From positions 1-64,000 of IMG/VR virus record IMGVR_UViG_3300037110_000087: 64,000 nt of DNA, one strand, 5' to 3'. How positions within the stretch are numbered: position 1 is the stretch's first letter; each line of letters starts with the position of its first letter. Made by a program: the position numbers and the translations under genes. Positions 16,669 to 25,726 of this stretch are shown here, in pieces. Source of the stretch: a virus. The notes under the pieces are model-generated. The model saw only the letters and a list, made by a program, of their open reading frames with translations, was not told the DNA's origin and searched no databases.

Positions 16669-17877
16669 TTAACCTATCGCCACCACTTCATGAGCGTTAA
16701 GAGTGGGCTGCAGTCCTTGGAAGTATCTAATTGATATGTTATTAGAATCAACGAGGAAGATATCAGGATAAACCTTCTCACCAGTCGCAGCAATAAAGAC
16801 CTGTGCAAGAACTTGCATGGTCCCAAGATTATGAGTGAAAGTGATATTCTGAGTCGTGCCATCACCAATCAGACCAGAAGCTTTACCGGTAGCTCCGAGG
16901 TTTGATCTTGCGCCCGACGCAGTTCCTGAACCAGTACCACCTTGAGCTACTGTCGCAGTCCCAGTCAATGTTGAGATATCAATACTGCCGGGATTGATAT
17001 CGAGTTTGATATCATTAGTTTCCTGAGTGACACTGATCAGCGTGGAGCCAGCAACGAGGGATCTGAAGTTAAGAGTCGATCCTGTACTACCACTATAAAC
17101 TTGTGCACCAGTACCCAGGTTACCAGCAGATGCTCCTGACATGGGTAGATTAGTAAAGGTAAGCGGAGTGGTTCCTAGGGTGAAGGGATAGGGAGTAGCC
17201 AAGATCCAGAGAGTGTCCGGATTCGTACCAGAGGAAATTGGAACGACCATGGCAACCATGATTGTAGCATTATTGGCATCGGGGGCCAGGGTCATTGCTG
17301 ATCCTGAACCATTATAAATATAGAGGCCATTTTGCTGACCAAGAGTCTGTCCGTTCAGCAACACCCTATCATTTACATCCATTGTTTCCGTATCAATTAT
17401 CGCAGGTGCGGAGGCAATATTAATATTAGTCAGAGCGATTACTCTAGCTTCTTCCTTCCAGGTCCATCCCTGAATCAGAGCCTGGACATAACTCATAGTA
17501 ACGGCATCGGAACTGACAGAAGGAGTACCCAATCCTGTCAATCTCTGGCCATTCATGTTCACAGTGCCGACTGGAGATCCAAATTGATCTAAAGTGTAGT
17601 CTTGGACAGTCGTAGCCAAGTCACTAATTGTGCTGGCAGTCTGAGTTCCAGTTTGATTTGCACGATTTAAATAATAAGATGCTGGCTGACCATTCAGTGT
17701 AGAGCCATCAGATAGAACAATGACTGTAGAAGAGTCAGTTTTTAATTTAGCTTGTTTCGTATCACTACGAAACCATATACGACCTACCGCCGCACCAACG
17801 GGGTCCGCAGTTAATATTTCTAGTGTCGCATTAGTAAGGGGGGTACCCTGGAAATCGACATTCTCCATCATTTTCAT
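16669..17877 (-). CDS. Tail-fibre-like protein (402 aa)
   Basis: A 402-residue protein with phage fibre features: VNMNGQRLTGLGTPSVSSDAV and the VAQGGTGSGTASGARSNLG segment common at the ends of many tail fibres, plus a C-terminal domain with FTHNLGTMQVLAQVF...DSNNISIRYF. The middle repeats Asn/Ser/Gly beta-strands. Start at ATG 17877 behind GAGGA. It is embedded among replication and metabolic genes on the minus strand, far from the fibre cluster at 43641-47879, and shares its terminal fold pattern with the 20763 protein. Confidence 0.8.
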   Translation of the reverse strand: MKMMENVDFQGTPLTNATLEILTADPVGAAVGRIWFRSDTKQAKLKTDSSTVIVLSDGSTLNGQPASYYLNRANQTGTQTASTISDLATTVQDYTLDQFGSPVGTVNMNGQRLTGLGTPSVSSDAVTMSYVQALIQGWTWKEEARVIALTNINIASAPAIIDTETMDVNDRVLLNGQTLGQQNGLYIYNGSGSAMTLAPDANNATIMVAMVVPISSGTNPDTLWILATPYPFTLGTTPLTFTNLPMSGASAGNLGTGAQVYSGSTGSTLNFRSLVAGSTLISVTQETNDIKLDINPGSIDISTLTGTATVAQGGTGSGTASGARSNLGATGKASGLIGDGTTQNITFTHNLGTMQVLAQVFIAATGEKVYPDIFLVDSNNISIRYFQGLQPTLNAHEVVAIG

Positions 17878-17919
17878 TGGACAGTCCTCTATCCCAGTTT
17901 ACCACCAGGATTAGAGACT

Positions 17920-18744
17920 TCACTGAGTTATACAACTCCAGTCAATATATTCCCATCTATCTGGGTTCATGATTGTCATTGGTATCTGACCCTTTTCTTC
18001 TAAATCCCAAATCTTCGGAACTAATTGGATATTATCAGATTTGTACTGTCTGAACATTGTCACCAGGAGTCTTTTGATATTATCAGATAAGTTTAAAATA
18101 TCCAAAATCTTGAGTAATCCAGAATCTTCGAAAGATGCCGGAATCTCTGGTGGACTGTCCAGATTCCTGAATAGGCAGTCAATGGTCGCCTGAGCAAAAG
18201 CTACTCTTGCCAAAAGATATTCAGGATCATTAGTAGGAGGAAATAGTCTAAATTCAAAGGTCTCATTTCTAAGACACACCACTGGATGATGGAGACAAGG
18301 CGCAGATCTGCATACAGGAGGACCCGGCCTATTCATCCTTATACCACATCCCCCGAGGGCATAAGCGGTCTTATTTCTCTCTAAACTAACGAACAACCTA
18401 CATAACTTAGATATCTGATTACCAAATTGAAGAATATTAGCCTCTCTACCAGGATTTTGCCAAGCTAAGGGATAAATATCTGTCGCATCTATATGAACAT
18501 GAGTAGAACAGGTATAATGCTCAATATCTAAATTACACTCCTTGAGCAGATCATAAAATAGAGAAATCTGATCAAAAATTTCTCTACCTTTAAGCTTCGG
18601 AGACACATATTCTTTACCTTCTCTTGGGATAGCGGCCTCAAAAGGAGTTTTCCAATCAAGAGCTTTCATATGAGACTCCAGGAGGGGATTATTCTTTGGA
18701 ATCTCTAATTCTACGCCAATAAACCTACCACTAAATTCAATCAT
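17920..18744 (-). CDS. Amidoligase-like enzyme
   Basis: A 274-residue protein with motifs of the amidoligase (glutamine-synthetase-like carboxyl-amine ligase) family: GVELEIP at residues 10-16, STHVHIDATDI near 97-108 and the ETFEFRLFPPT strand near 180. Such enzymes use ATP to form amide bonds and can modify proteins or make peptides. A C-terminal hydrophobic-charged region follows. No ribosome-binding site precedes ATG 18744; instead an extended -10 promoter sits so that the transcript would begin at the start codon, after a terminator. Confidence 0.72.
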   Translation of the reverse strand: MIEFSGRFIGVELEIPKNNPLLESHMKALDWKTPFEAAIPREGKEYVSPKLKGREIFDQISLFYDLLKECNLDIEHYTCSTHVHIDATDIYPLAWQNPGREANILQFGNQISKLCRLFVSLERNKTAYALGGCGIRMNRPGPPVCRSAPCLHHPVVCLRNETFEFRLFPPTNDPEYLLARVAFAQATIDCLFRNLDSPPEIPASFEDSGLLKILDILNLSDNIKRLLVTMFRQYKSDNIQLVPKIWDLEEKGQIPMTIMNPDRWEYIDWSCITQ

Positions 18745-18749
18745 ATTTT

Positions 18750-18758
18750 AGTCTAACA
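18750..18758 (-). promoter_or_regulatory. Extended -10 promoter for a probably leaderless mRNA
   Basis: On the minus strand TGTTAGACT (TG-n-TAGACT) ends 5 bases before the ATG at 18744, so the transcript should start at or beside that ATG. It lies just past a terminator, so the amidoligase gene appears to have its own promoter. No -35 match is seen. Confidence 0.5.
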
Positions 18759-18764
18759 GATATG

Positions 18765-18786
18765 AAAAAGGGGCCTTGCGGCCCCC
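18765..18786 (-). terminator. Rho-independent terminator (minus strand)
   Basis: A GC hairpin GGGGCC-TTGC-GGCCCC (18770-18785) is followed on the minus strand by TTTTT (18769-18765). It should end transcripts coming from the 19065-25682 block. The T-run is on the minus side only, so it is a one-way terminator. Confidence 0.85.
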
Positions 18787-18907
18787 TATTGGGTGCTACT
18801 ATTTGATCCAGAATGTCCATTTGATCGTGCTGGCCTACACCAGACACTGGGATGGACTTTGATACTGGTGTCTCCTCCGCGTCGTTGCCGATAGCGGACA
18901 CCCAATC
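18787..18907 (-). other. Non-coding, possibly structured RNA leader to the terminator
   Basis: About 120 bases with no open frame. On the minus strand, GGTGTC with CGC pairs with GCG and GACACC (18867-18902), and ACACCAG pairs with CTGGTGT (18837-18871) as an alternative, immediately before the terminator. This is more complementary structure than random sequence would suggest; it may be a small 3' RNA. Confidence 0.35.
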
Positions 18908-19072
18908 TTAAGATCTTAAACCACCATATCTCTGATCACTCAGGAGACAACCCGCGATCTCTTCATCAAAGGCTACCCCCACGAGAGCTTCAATGATTTC
19001 ACGTGGAGTTGAGTTAGTCTCCCTTGCCACTACTTCAATGGCATTACTGAGAACTTCGAATCCCTTAGCCAT
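18908..19072 (-). CDS. Small hypothetical helical protein (54 aa)
   Basis: A 54-residue ORF (ATG 19072, TAA 18908; starts MAKGFEVLSNAIEVVARE) overlapping the end of the upstream membrane-protein gene by 8 bases. Contains a helical stretch ending in VAFDEEIAGCLLSDQRYGGLRS. No ribosome-binding site is evident, so translation would be coupled. No known family; the packing and sensible composition support it. Confidence 0.6.
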   Translation of the reverse strand: MAKGFEVLSNAIEVVARETNSTPREIIEALVGVAFDEEIAGCLLSDQRYGGLRS

Positions 19073-19406
19073 GATGAGGGATAATGCTCTGTAGGGCTGC
19101 AGCCTGGGGATAGATGAGATTGGAAATATTTCCAGCGAAGATCCCCAAACAGATGAGGATAGCCGCGCAAGCCAAAATTATGAGTCCGATCTTATCCATA
19201 CCATCCCAAACAGGCCGAAGTCGTTTGGACTCTTCTGTGTCAATCTTCAGGGCCTTAATGAGTCCGAACGTCGCGAGAGCACCCAGTATAAAGCTAATAC
19301 CTAGGGCAAGGGACGCGTTCAGGATTTCTTTAGCTACCAGAGTGGGCCAGACAGCCTGAAGCTTATCGACTACAGCCACAAAGGCTGCTGAAGCTTCTTG
19401 ATTCAT
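19065..19406 (-). CDS. Two-pass membrane protein (113 aa), holin-like topology
   Basis: A small protein with a soluble N-terminus (about 20 residues), a hydrophobic helix around residues 27-50 (SLALGISFILGALATFGLIKAL), a charged loop (TEESKRLRPVWDGMDK) and a second hydrophobic helix around 74-95 (GLIILACAAILICLGIFAGN). Topology and size fit a class-II-like holin, but no lysis enzyme is adjacent; a different membrane role is possible. Confidence 0.6.
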   Translation of the reverse strand: MNQEASAAFVAVVDKLQAVWPTLVAKEILNASLALGISFILGALATFGLIKALKIDTEESKRLRPVWDGMDKIGLIILACAAILICLGIFAGNISNLIYPQAAALQSIIPHHG

Positions 19407-19418
19407 ATGGATTTCTCC

Positions 19419-20060
19419 TTAAGGGCGGGACTGAGGTTTGTTCACATGCGGAACCGGCTGACCCCGCAGGAACTTGGTGGGATTCTTGGCCTGGGCGGCG
19501 ACCTGAGTTTTCTTCGCGGCCTTCTGGAAGTCCACCCACATGGTAAACGCACGATCCAAATCCTTGGTGTACTTGATCTGGACCTGGATGTCTGCGTATT
19601 CGAAGGTGGCCTTCTTGGCCTTGAGAGAACCACTGTCGATGGTCTTCCGCAGTTCATTCATGCGGGTGATTACCTTGCGGTCTACCGGTTCGGGCTTGTT
19701 CATCTTGAACGCACTGATGAGCCGCTTGTTCAGTTTAGCCTTCTCTTCCATGAGACTGGCGATCTCTTCGATCTTCTTGATCGGGTCCGAGGTAGCTTCG
19801 AAGGCCACTGAGAAATTACCACCGCGCAGTTCAGCCTGAAACGCCGAAGTGGTATATTTGGCGTTATTGGCGTCCCTGATTTCCAGGATACCCAGTTCAG
19901 CTTCCTCAACCTGGAAAGGGGACATCATCAGGAAGAAGTCAAGGTTCTTCGGATCGAAGCGTCGTGCGGCCTCTTTCGCCCTTGGGTCCTTCTCCGTGTT
20001 CAGGAAGGATACCAGAGTGCTAAGAGTAGCATCCGGAATGGTGAAGATCAAGCGTTCCAT
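19419..20060 (-). CDS. Hypothetical protein (213 aa) with GC-rich codon use
   Basis: Start moved to ATG 20060, behind AGGTG with a 6-nt spacer, instead of an upstream in-frame ATG at 20087. A mostly helical charged protein with Lys/Glu-rich stretches and a basic tail (KPQSRP). Codon use is visibly GC-richer at third positions than neighbours. No domain recognised. Confidence 0.65.
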   Translation of the reverse strand: MERLIFTIPDATLSTLVSFLNTEKDPRAKEAARRFDPKNLDFFLMMSPFQVEEAELGILEIRDANNAKYTTSAFQAELRGGNFSVAFEATSDPIKKIEEIASLMEEKAKLNKRLISAFKMNKPEPVDRKVITRMNELRKTIDSGSLKAKKATFEYADIQVQIKYTKDLDRAFTMWVDFQKAAKKTQVAAQAKNPTKFLRGQPVPHVNKPQSRP

Positions 20061-20090
20061 GGCAACACCTCGTACCATGGATAACATTAA

Positions 20091-20315
20091 TCAGTTGGAA
20101 ACAGTTGGAGAGAGGGCTTTCATGATTTCACTAAACGCGTATGATAAATCCTCATAGGCAGATTTAAGATCTTCCAAGGTTTTGGATTTTGGTCCCTCTG
20201 AAACATATTGGCTCTTATTTTTATTCAATTCAAATGCTAAATCGAACATAATCTTAGTGATAGAACTAGGGCCAATATAAATGGCTTTCTTTGTTACATG
20301 AGCTATGATTTTCAT
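20091..20315 (-). CDS. Small hypothetical protein (74 aa)
   Basis: Begins MKIIAHVTKKA, then a helical Ser/Ala-rich body. The N-terminus resembles the shared tag only loosely (Ala at residue 5) and is not counted. It starts at the last base of the tagged 20315 gene. Confidence 0.55.
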   Translation of the reverse strand: MKIIAHVTKKAIYIGPSSITKIMFDLAFELNKNKSQYVSEGPKSKTLEDLKSAYEDLSYAFSEIMKALSPTVSN

Positions 20316-20752
20316 TACTGACCTCTCAAAAGCTGAGTCCTAGGAGATTTCATTAGATGGCTAGCATCTCCAATAATCTTAGATCTAGCATCCCGCCATT
20401 CTTTCATTAATTCCTCTTTATGAAGAGAAAGGGGATTAATAGATTCCCCATCTGTTATTCCATATGCTGCGGCCTGAAATTCACTATCAATGACCGGTCT
20501 GATGACCTTTGCGACATCAGCTGCTGAATTAGCCATCAGATTATAATGAGCTACTCCAGACTCCGCTACTGCGCTATTCTCGACCACTCCATGAATCTCA
20601 TACCCCTGCTCTGATTCAATAATCTCGAAAATAAATGAAGGACCCCAAGAGTTCTCTAGGACAATAGACGGATGTCTAATAACCCCGTTGTCATCTTGGA
20701 TTTCATGGACAAATTCTGCTTTCTTCAAATTGGCTGTCAGATGTAGTTTCAT
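20315..20752 (-). CDS. Tagged hypothetical protein (145 aa)
   Basis: Begins MKLHLTANL, a member of the eight-protein tag set. The body is mixed (VIRHPSIVLENSWGPSFIF), no motif recognised; one Ala-rich helix near the middle. It lies between a fibre-like gene and the 20091 gene. Destination probably shared with other tagged proteins; function unknown. Confidence 0.65.
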   Translation of the reverse strand: MKLHLTANLKKAEFVHEIQDDNGVIRHPSIVLENSWGPSFIFEIIESEQGYEIHGVVENSAVAESGVAHYNLMANSAADVAKVIRPVIDSEFQAAAYGITDGESINPLSLHKEELMKEWRDARSKIIGDASHLMKSPRTQLLRGQ

Positions 20753-20762
20753 TTATTTCCTT

Positions 20763-21359
20763 TTAATTTAAATATACCCAACCGGTAAAGGGGAAATCTC
20801 CGGTTATTACTATAGTATTTGCATCCAAATAATTAACACCAGTCCAGACCTTGATACCATTTTCATCTGTCACAGTTACATCCGGATATCTGTTAAGGTT
20901 GTGAACGACAGTCCAAGCGGTAGATGGGGCAGTTTGCTGATAAGAGAAGGTTGGGATCTCATTGGCGATAATCTTCCCATTTTCCAATATTGCTGTATTC
21001 CCTGATATCTCAGAGCTAGACTGAATAATTAGTTCCCAACGACCCTCCAGAGGTTGGGTTACTGACGCAATTAGGAGGAATCCATCAGCCGTGGATTCAT
21101 TGAGTGGATCCCATCTATAGACAGACCCTTGACTAACGACTATTCTACAATCATTATCTTGGAGACCACTAGCGGGGATAGCTGCCAGATCTGAAAGATT
21201 CTGAACAAATGGACCCCACTGGGGAGCACCAGGATCTTGACCATGTAATAATTTCTCAATCAGAAAAGATTCATATTGCCCACCAGAGAACTTATAAATT
21301 TCTTTAAGAACTCGTGGAAGATCTTCGCTTGGATATGGGGGACCTGGAGTAAAGCTCAT
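20763..21359 (-). CDS. Small tail-fibre-like protein (198 aa)
   Basis: The C-terminal half reads TAPSTAWTVVHNLNRYPDV...DENGIKV...NTIVITGDFPFTGWVYLN, the terminal beta domain seen at the end of many phage fibres. The N-terminal half contains the parameter-like QNLSDLAAIPASGL and VYRWDPLN segments. Likely a virion or fibre accessory protein. Adjacent to a tagged protein and the homing-endonuclease-like gene. Confidence 0.7.
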   Translation of the reverse strand: MSFTPGPPYPSEDLPRVLKEIYKFSGGQYESFLIEKLLHGQDPGAPQWGPFVQNLSDLAAIPASGLQDNDCRIVVSQGSVYRWDPLNESTADGFLLIASVTQPLEGRWELIIQSSSEISGNTAILENGKIIANEIPTFSYQQTAPSTAWTVVHNLNRYPDVTVTDENGIKVWTGVNYLDANTIVITGDFPFTGWVYLN

Positions 21360-22771
21360 AGTTTAGGGTAACACAAATCCTTGACCCATTTTCTCTTTCC
21401 AGAATCCCAGATCCTATACCAGCCTTTTTTGGCTGCTTCTTCTTGCTCGTTAACACCAGCAGGAACACGGAAATTGAATTTATGCTTACGTTGCTGTTGT
21501 TTTGTATAATAATAATCTGGCTTCAATTCTTTCACACATTCAAACCCAAGGCTTCTATAAAGAGAACCATCATGAAGTCTGTTGTCAGAAAAACTCACAA
21601 TAGTTTTATATTTATTCAACTGTAAAATTAATCCTAGAGCTTTCTGATGGGGGTTCCATGTCTTAAAAGAATGATCCCAACAGGCACGAGTCCATTCAAC
21701 AACTTCTTCAGACCTCTTCTTGAAAACCCAGGCCCCAACCACTTTGTCCTTATACATCGCACAGATATAATGGGTACCACTGCACTGGTTGTCTCCCAAG
21801 TAATGATATTGAGACAAAAAGGGTTTTATTTCATCCAGTATGCAAAAGATGAAAATAGGTTTTATACGCTTCTGTTTCTTTGGAATTAACTGATCAAGGA
21901 TCAGTTGCCAGTTCTCATCTGAGTAGATCTGGATCAGACGTATTCCTAAGGTTTGACATAATAAGTATTTCTCGTAGTCTTTCCTGGGTGATTTGAGAGT
22001 TTCCTCAGAATGCCAATGTAGACCATGATATTCAATACCCGTCTTGATAGATGGAATCCAAATATCTAGTTCAAATGGCTTAATTACTTCCCTTGTGTTG
22101 AACTGAGTGTCCGGATAAAACATCAATAGTTTTTTATATATTTCTCCTGCCTGTGAGTCTTGACTCTTCCCTGGATCAACACAACCACAACTCTTGGGAT
22201 TTAGCCTCATATTGTAAAAATAATTATCTACCCTTTGACCACATTCACAAATGAATGTTAATCTTATCCCAGACCCATAACTCCATTCATCGGGCAACAA
22301 TTGATTTGGATCAAGCCTCAATTCCCCCCATTTCTGTTTGATCCAATATCCTTTAGGTAAGTCATTGCAGTGCTTACAACTAGCACTGTTGTTTTCATTT
22401 CTGCTCAAAATATTGAGACTCGTTTGGGTTTTTCTGCCGCAATCACATAGGAACCAAAATACCTTTCCAGAATTGGGTCCAAGTTCATCGGGAAGATTCT
22501 GATCTGGACATAATCGCAGTTTCCCCAGTCTCAATTGCAGCCAATATGCTATTGGTTTAGAAGAACACCTCCCACAGCTGGTAGAGTGACCTGATGGTAC
22601 ATACGCAAATTTAATTTCAGCAGTTTTCCCACAATCACAAACAAATCTGAACTTCTTATTACTCCCTTGACCCCATTCAGACGGCAAGTCCTGAATGGGG
22701 TCAAGGGATAATTTATTCCATTTCTGGAGCAGCCAGAATTCTTTAAGCATAGAGTGATTTTGGTTTTGCAT
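21356..22771 (-). CDS. Homing-endonuclease-like protein with zinc-ribbon repeats
   Basis: Start at ATG 22771, behind GGAG with a 9-nt spacer; it overlaps the end of the polymerase gene by 29 bases. The 471-residue product has three zinc-ribbon-like repeats of about 50 residues (CDCGK..CGRC, CDCGR..CKHC, CECGQ...CGC), then a Vsr/EDxHD-type core ELDIWIPSIKTGIEYHGLHWHSE, and a C-terminal domain (YHYLG...GAWVF...SDNRLHDGSLYRSLGFE) resembling Mom-type/GNAT-like modules. Fits a free-standing mobile endonuclease that cuts near its polymerase neighbour. Confidence 0.75.
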   Translation of the reverse strand: MQNQNHSMLKEFWLLQKWNKLSLDPIQDLPSEWGQGSNKKFRFVCDCGKTAEIKFAYVPSGHSTSCGRCSSKPIAYWLQLRLGKLRLCPDQNLPDELGPNSGKVFWFLCDCGRKTQTSLNILSRNENNSASCKHCNDLPKGYWIKQKWGELRLDPNQLLPDEWSYGSGIRLTFICECGQRVDNYFYNMRLNPKSCGCVDPGKSQDSQAGEIYKKLLMFYPDTQFNTREVIKPFELDIWIPSIKTGIEYHGLHWHSEETLKSPRKDYEKYLLCQTLGIRLIQIYSDENWQLILDQLIPKKQKRIKPIFIFCILDEIKPFLSQYHYLGDNQCSGTHYICAMYKDKVVGAWVFKKRSEEVVEWTRACWDHSFKTWNPHQKALGLILQLNKYKTIVSFSDNRLHDGSLYRSLGFECVKELKPDYYYTKQQQRKHKFNFRVPAGVNEQEEAAKKGWYRIWDSGKRKWVKDLCYPKL

Positions 22772-25682
22772 TCGGGTCCGCTCCATTAGTGACCCATTCA
22801 ATCAGTCTGTCTAGATGTTCTTCGGTGTCATCCCAAGCCTGAGTATCATACATATTGCTTGAAATTTCGCAATCAGCGCTCATCGGAATGAACTCAAAAT
22901 CTTCCTTGCTGATCGACTCTTTGACACTAGGAGGTTTTTCCATAGTTCTTAAGAGAATGGGTGCCCATATTTTAACACAATGGATAGGCATTTCAACATA
23001 GATTGCATCGTGCACGGTATTGATGATCCTGATATCCTCGCCAGATTCGTTAGCCAATTTCTGATAGTCGTGAGCGGCTAACAGGGTCCAAATGGCTGCA
23101 GCGTTCTGCACTGGATTGTTATTGATGGCATTCAGGCAGTGAGTGGTTTCCTTATTACTGGAAGCCCATAGTCCATAAGTGACCCGCCGGTAGCCAAATA
23201 GAGTCTCGACGAAGCCATTCTCACTAGCAAATCTCTCCAATTTAATGAATAATTTGGCGACATCCTTGTATGTGTCGCGGAATCGATCGACCAATTTCTG
23301 AGCTTCTGGGAGTGGGATCTTCAAATCAGCGGCCAGAGTGGGAGCAGCATTAGCTGCGAACAGAATTGTAAAAGTCAGAGCCTTAGCCTTGGACCGAAGT
23401 TCCTTGGTCACCTCCCTAATTGGGACGTTGAACAGAGCAGACGCGTTCTGACGATGGAAATCAGCATCAAACTTCAACATTTCAAATAGTTCTTTGCTTG
23501 GGTTCTGGATAAACTTTAAACGGTAGCTATCAACATTGTTGAAGACTTTCTGCATTGCCGTATCTTGTGCGAAGATCCCCATTACCCGGACCTCTGCATT
23601 AGCGTAGTCAGCTTGGACCATTGCATAACCAGGACGGACCTTGATGACCTTCTTGACCAAACCTTTAATTTCGTTACCAGACTCCCCAGACCGTGGGATC
23701 TGCTGTAGGTTTGGCTCGATGCAGGAGGTTCTGCCGGTCACAGTGGTGAGGAAATAACTGGCCCTTACCCGATTATCTGAGTATTGAGCAGCATTAGTCC
23801 GGAAGGAAGGTAAGAACACTGTAGTGAGCTTGGTCCGTTCCCTGAATTGTTTCAAATATTGGACAGTCTCAACCTTGTCGGCATGTTTATCCAGGAAGAC
23901 ATTATCTGTACTATACGTACCCGCAACCACTGGTTCCAACTTTAGATAGCCATAGAAGAACTTCACAAGCTGAGGGTTACTATTCAGATTGAAGGACTCA
24001 GGACTATTCAGTTTGAGTCCAGGCATCTCAAATAGACTAGCTCTCTTTGCCGTTTTCTCTTTCTTATCTGCTGCTGCCTTCTCTGCTGCCTCAAGTGCTG
24101 AGAACCTTTGGACATCTGGATTCTTAAGGAAATTTTGTTGAGCCTGTTGAGCCTCGTAGGCAATTGATCCCTTAATCTTCACATCTTCCATCTGTGCGAT
24201 CGCTGAGGCGTCAATCGGTAATCCATTCTTTTCAATCTGGGCTAGCAACCAACAAGCCTTCGCCATGATCCCACCAGCGACTTTATCACGGCTATCCTTG
24301 AGATTGACATCCAGAAGGATCATATAAGCCTTCCAGACTCTCCAAGTATAGATAGCATCCTTAGCCGCATACCGGGCAATGTCAGTCCAACCATATCTGG
24401 CAATAGCTTCAACCATATCTTTGCGGTTTTCTTTCTCGCTTAACCATGTCTGGTCCCAGATTCCAAGAATGTCAATCACCTGACCAGCTAAGGATAGCCA
24501 ACCATAAGCGGTATTAGATAAACCGGGACTCTTCTCGGCTCTCCAGGTGGGATCACCAAAATGCTCTTCAAACACGTATGCCATAAAGCTAGCATCCCAT
24601 TGCACCCAGGGGGTCCATTTCGGATCTGGACTGAGAGCAGCCACTGCCTCTATATCAAACTTGGTATTGAAGCAGATCTTTGGATTCGGTAAGCAAAGTA
24701 GTCTGAAGGCCAAGCGTTTGAATTCTCTTGCATCATAGTCAGGAATGAAATCTTCAGCTTCAATAGGGATTGTGAAACCATTAATTCCATCAAATGAAAA
24801 TGATAGCATAATACATTTATTCTCGACCTTTTTCAGACCAGTAGTCTCAGTATCCCAAGCGAAGGTGGTACCGGACTGCTCCAGATAATCTATTACCTGA
24901 CTGAGATATGCAGGATCTTTAATCTCAAGCATCTGCTCTGAAGTTGGGATTTTCTGATACGCTGGATCCGATTGAGAAAGCCAAATAGCTCTGCCTAAGT
25001 CAGCCTTCCACTGACTGGCATGATGGTTGTGGATATAAACATCCCTAGTCCCAACCGTGGATATAATTAATCGTTCCCGACCAGCAAGCTCTAGATAGGT
25101 GTTTTTACCACGAGACTTGTAAAGATCATCCTCATTTGGCAAAAAGATGTTGGTGACACGATGACCAAAGGTAACGATAATATCGGGATCGTAAGCCTCT
25201 ATCTCCTTTATGAGATGATTCATGCAATAGGTAAAATGAGCCTTCTCCTCTTCATAAAGCTCCTTGGCTGCCTTCTTCTTTGTGACTTCCTTGGCCGTAG
25301 TAAAGACAAGATTCTTGAAGTTATTATAGAAACTTGGGTGACCTTCGCATTTCAATGCGTGAGTGATAAATAGGTCGTGAGTCTCATCAATTAGAGTCTT
25401 CAAGACCATTTTCAAGATCTTGTGTGGTTTACTACCCCATAACACTGAGTCCTCATAATCCTGTTGAGGGGTATTTGAATTGGCCACCTGACTGGATAGA
25501 GGACAGTCGAGCACTAACATGATCTTCTTTTTTGATCTGTTTCCCTGAGTATAGAAACTGAGCACTCGTTTGGGGCAATTCTCGTTGACTAACCGCTTGT
25601 ATTGCAAAATCCCACAAGCTGTGTTGCAGAACTGACTGATATCCACATCCGATCTATACGGATGGAATTTCGGGAACGCCAT
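22743..25682 (-). CDS. Family A DNA polymerase with UDG-like N-terminal domain
   Basis: A 979-residue replicative polymerase. N-terminal residues about 30-260 look like a family-4 uracil-DNA-glycosylase fold (IMLVLDCPLSSQ, DPDIIVTFGHRVTNIF, ISTVGTRDVYIHNHH), as in some Bacillus-phage polymerases. Next is a 3'-5' exonuclease (FAWDTETTG), then PolA motifs A (VQADYANAEVRVMG), B (RSKAKALTFTILFAAN) and C (TVHDAIYVEMP). The O-helix has Phe where PolI has Phe/Tyr, and lacks the usual YG. Start ATG 25682 behind AGGAGG. Confidence 0.95.
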   Translation of the reverse strand: MAFPKFHPYRSDVDISQFCNTACGILQYKRLVNENCPKRVLSFYTQGNRSKKKIMLVLDCPLSSQVANSNTPQQDYEDSVLWGSKPHKILKMVLKTLIDETHDLFITHALKCEGHPSFYNNFKNLVFTTAKEVTKKKAAKELYEEEKAHFTYCMNHLIKEIEAYDPDIIVTFGHRVTNIFLPNEDDLYKSRGKNTYLELAGRERLIISTVGTRDVYIHNHHASQWKADLGRAIWLSQSDPAYQKIPTSEQMLEIKDPAYLSQVIDYLEQSGTTFAWDTETTGLKKVENKCIMLSFSFDGINGFTIPIEAEDFIPDYDAREFKRLAFRLLCLPNPKICFNTKFDIEAVAALSPDPKWTPWVQWDASFMAYVFEEHFGDPTWRAEKSPGLSNTAYGWLSLAGQVIDILGIWDQTWLSEKENRKDMVEAIARYGWTDIARYAAKDAIYTWRVWKAYMILLDVNLKDSRDKVAGGIMAKACWLLAQIEKNGLPIDASAIAQMEDVKIKGSIAYEAQQAQQNFLKNPDVQRFSALEAAEKAAADKKEKTAKRASLFEMPGLKLNSPESFNLNSNPQLVKFFYGYLKLEPVVAGTYSTDNVFLDKHADKVETVQYLKQFRERTKLTTVFLPSFRTNAAQYSDNRVRASYFLTTVTGRTSCIEPNLQQIPRSGESGNEIKGLVKKVIKVRPGYAMVQADYANAEVRVMGIFAQDTAMQKVFNNVDSYRLKFIQNPSKELFEMLKFDADFHRQNASALFNVPIREVTKELRSKAKALTFTILFAANAAPTLAADLKIPLPEAQKLVDRFRDTYKDVAKLFIKLERFASENGFVETLFGYRRVTYGLWASSNKETTHCLNAINNNPVQNAAAIWTLLAAHDYQKLANESGEDIRIINTVHDAIYVEMPIHCVKIWAPILLRTMEKPPSVKESISKEDFEFIPMSADCEISSNMYDTQAWDDTEEHLDRLIEWVTNGADPNAKPKSLYA

Positions 25683-25726
25683 GTATCCTCCTAGGAATGG
25701 CTATAGGGACTCTTCGAAGTCTTTAA

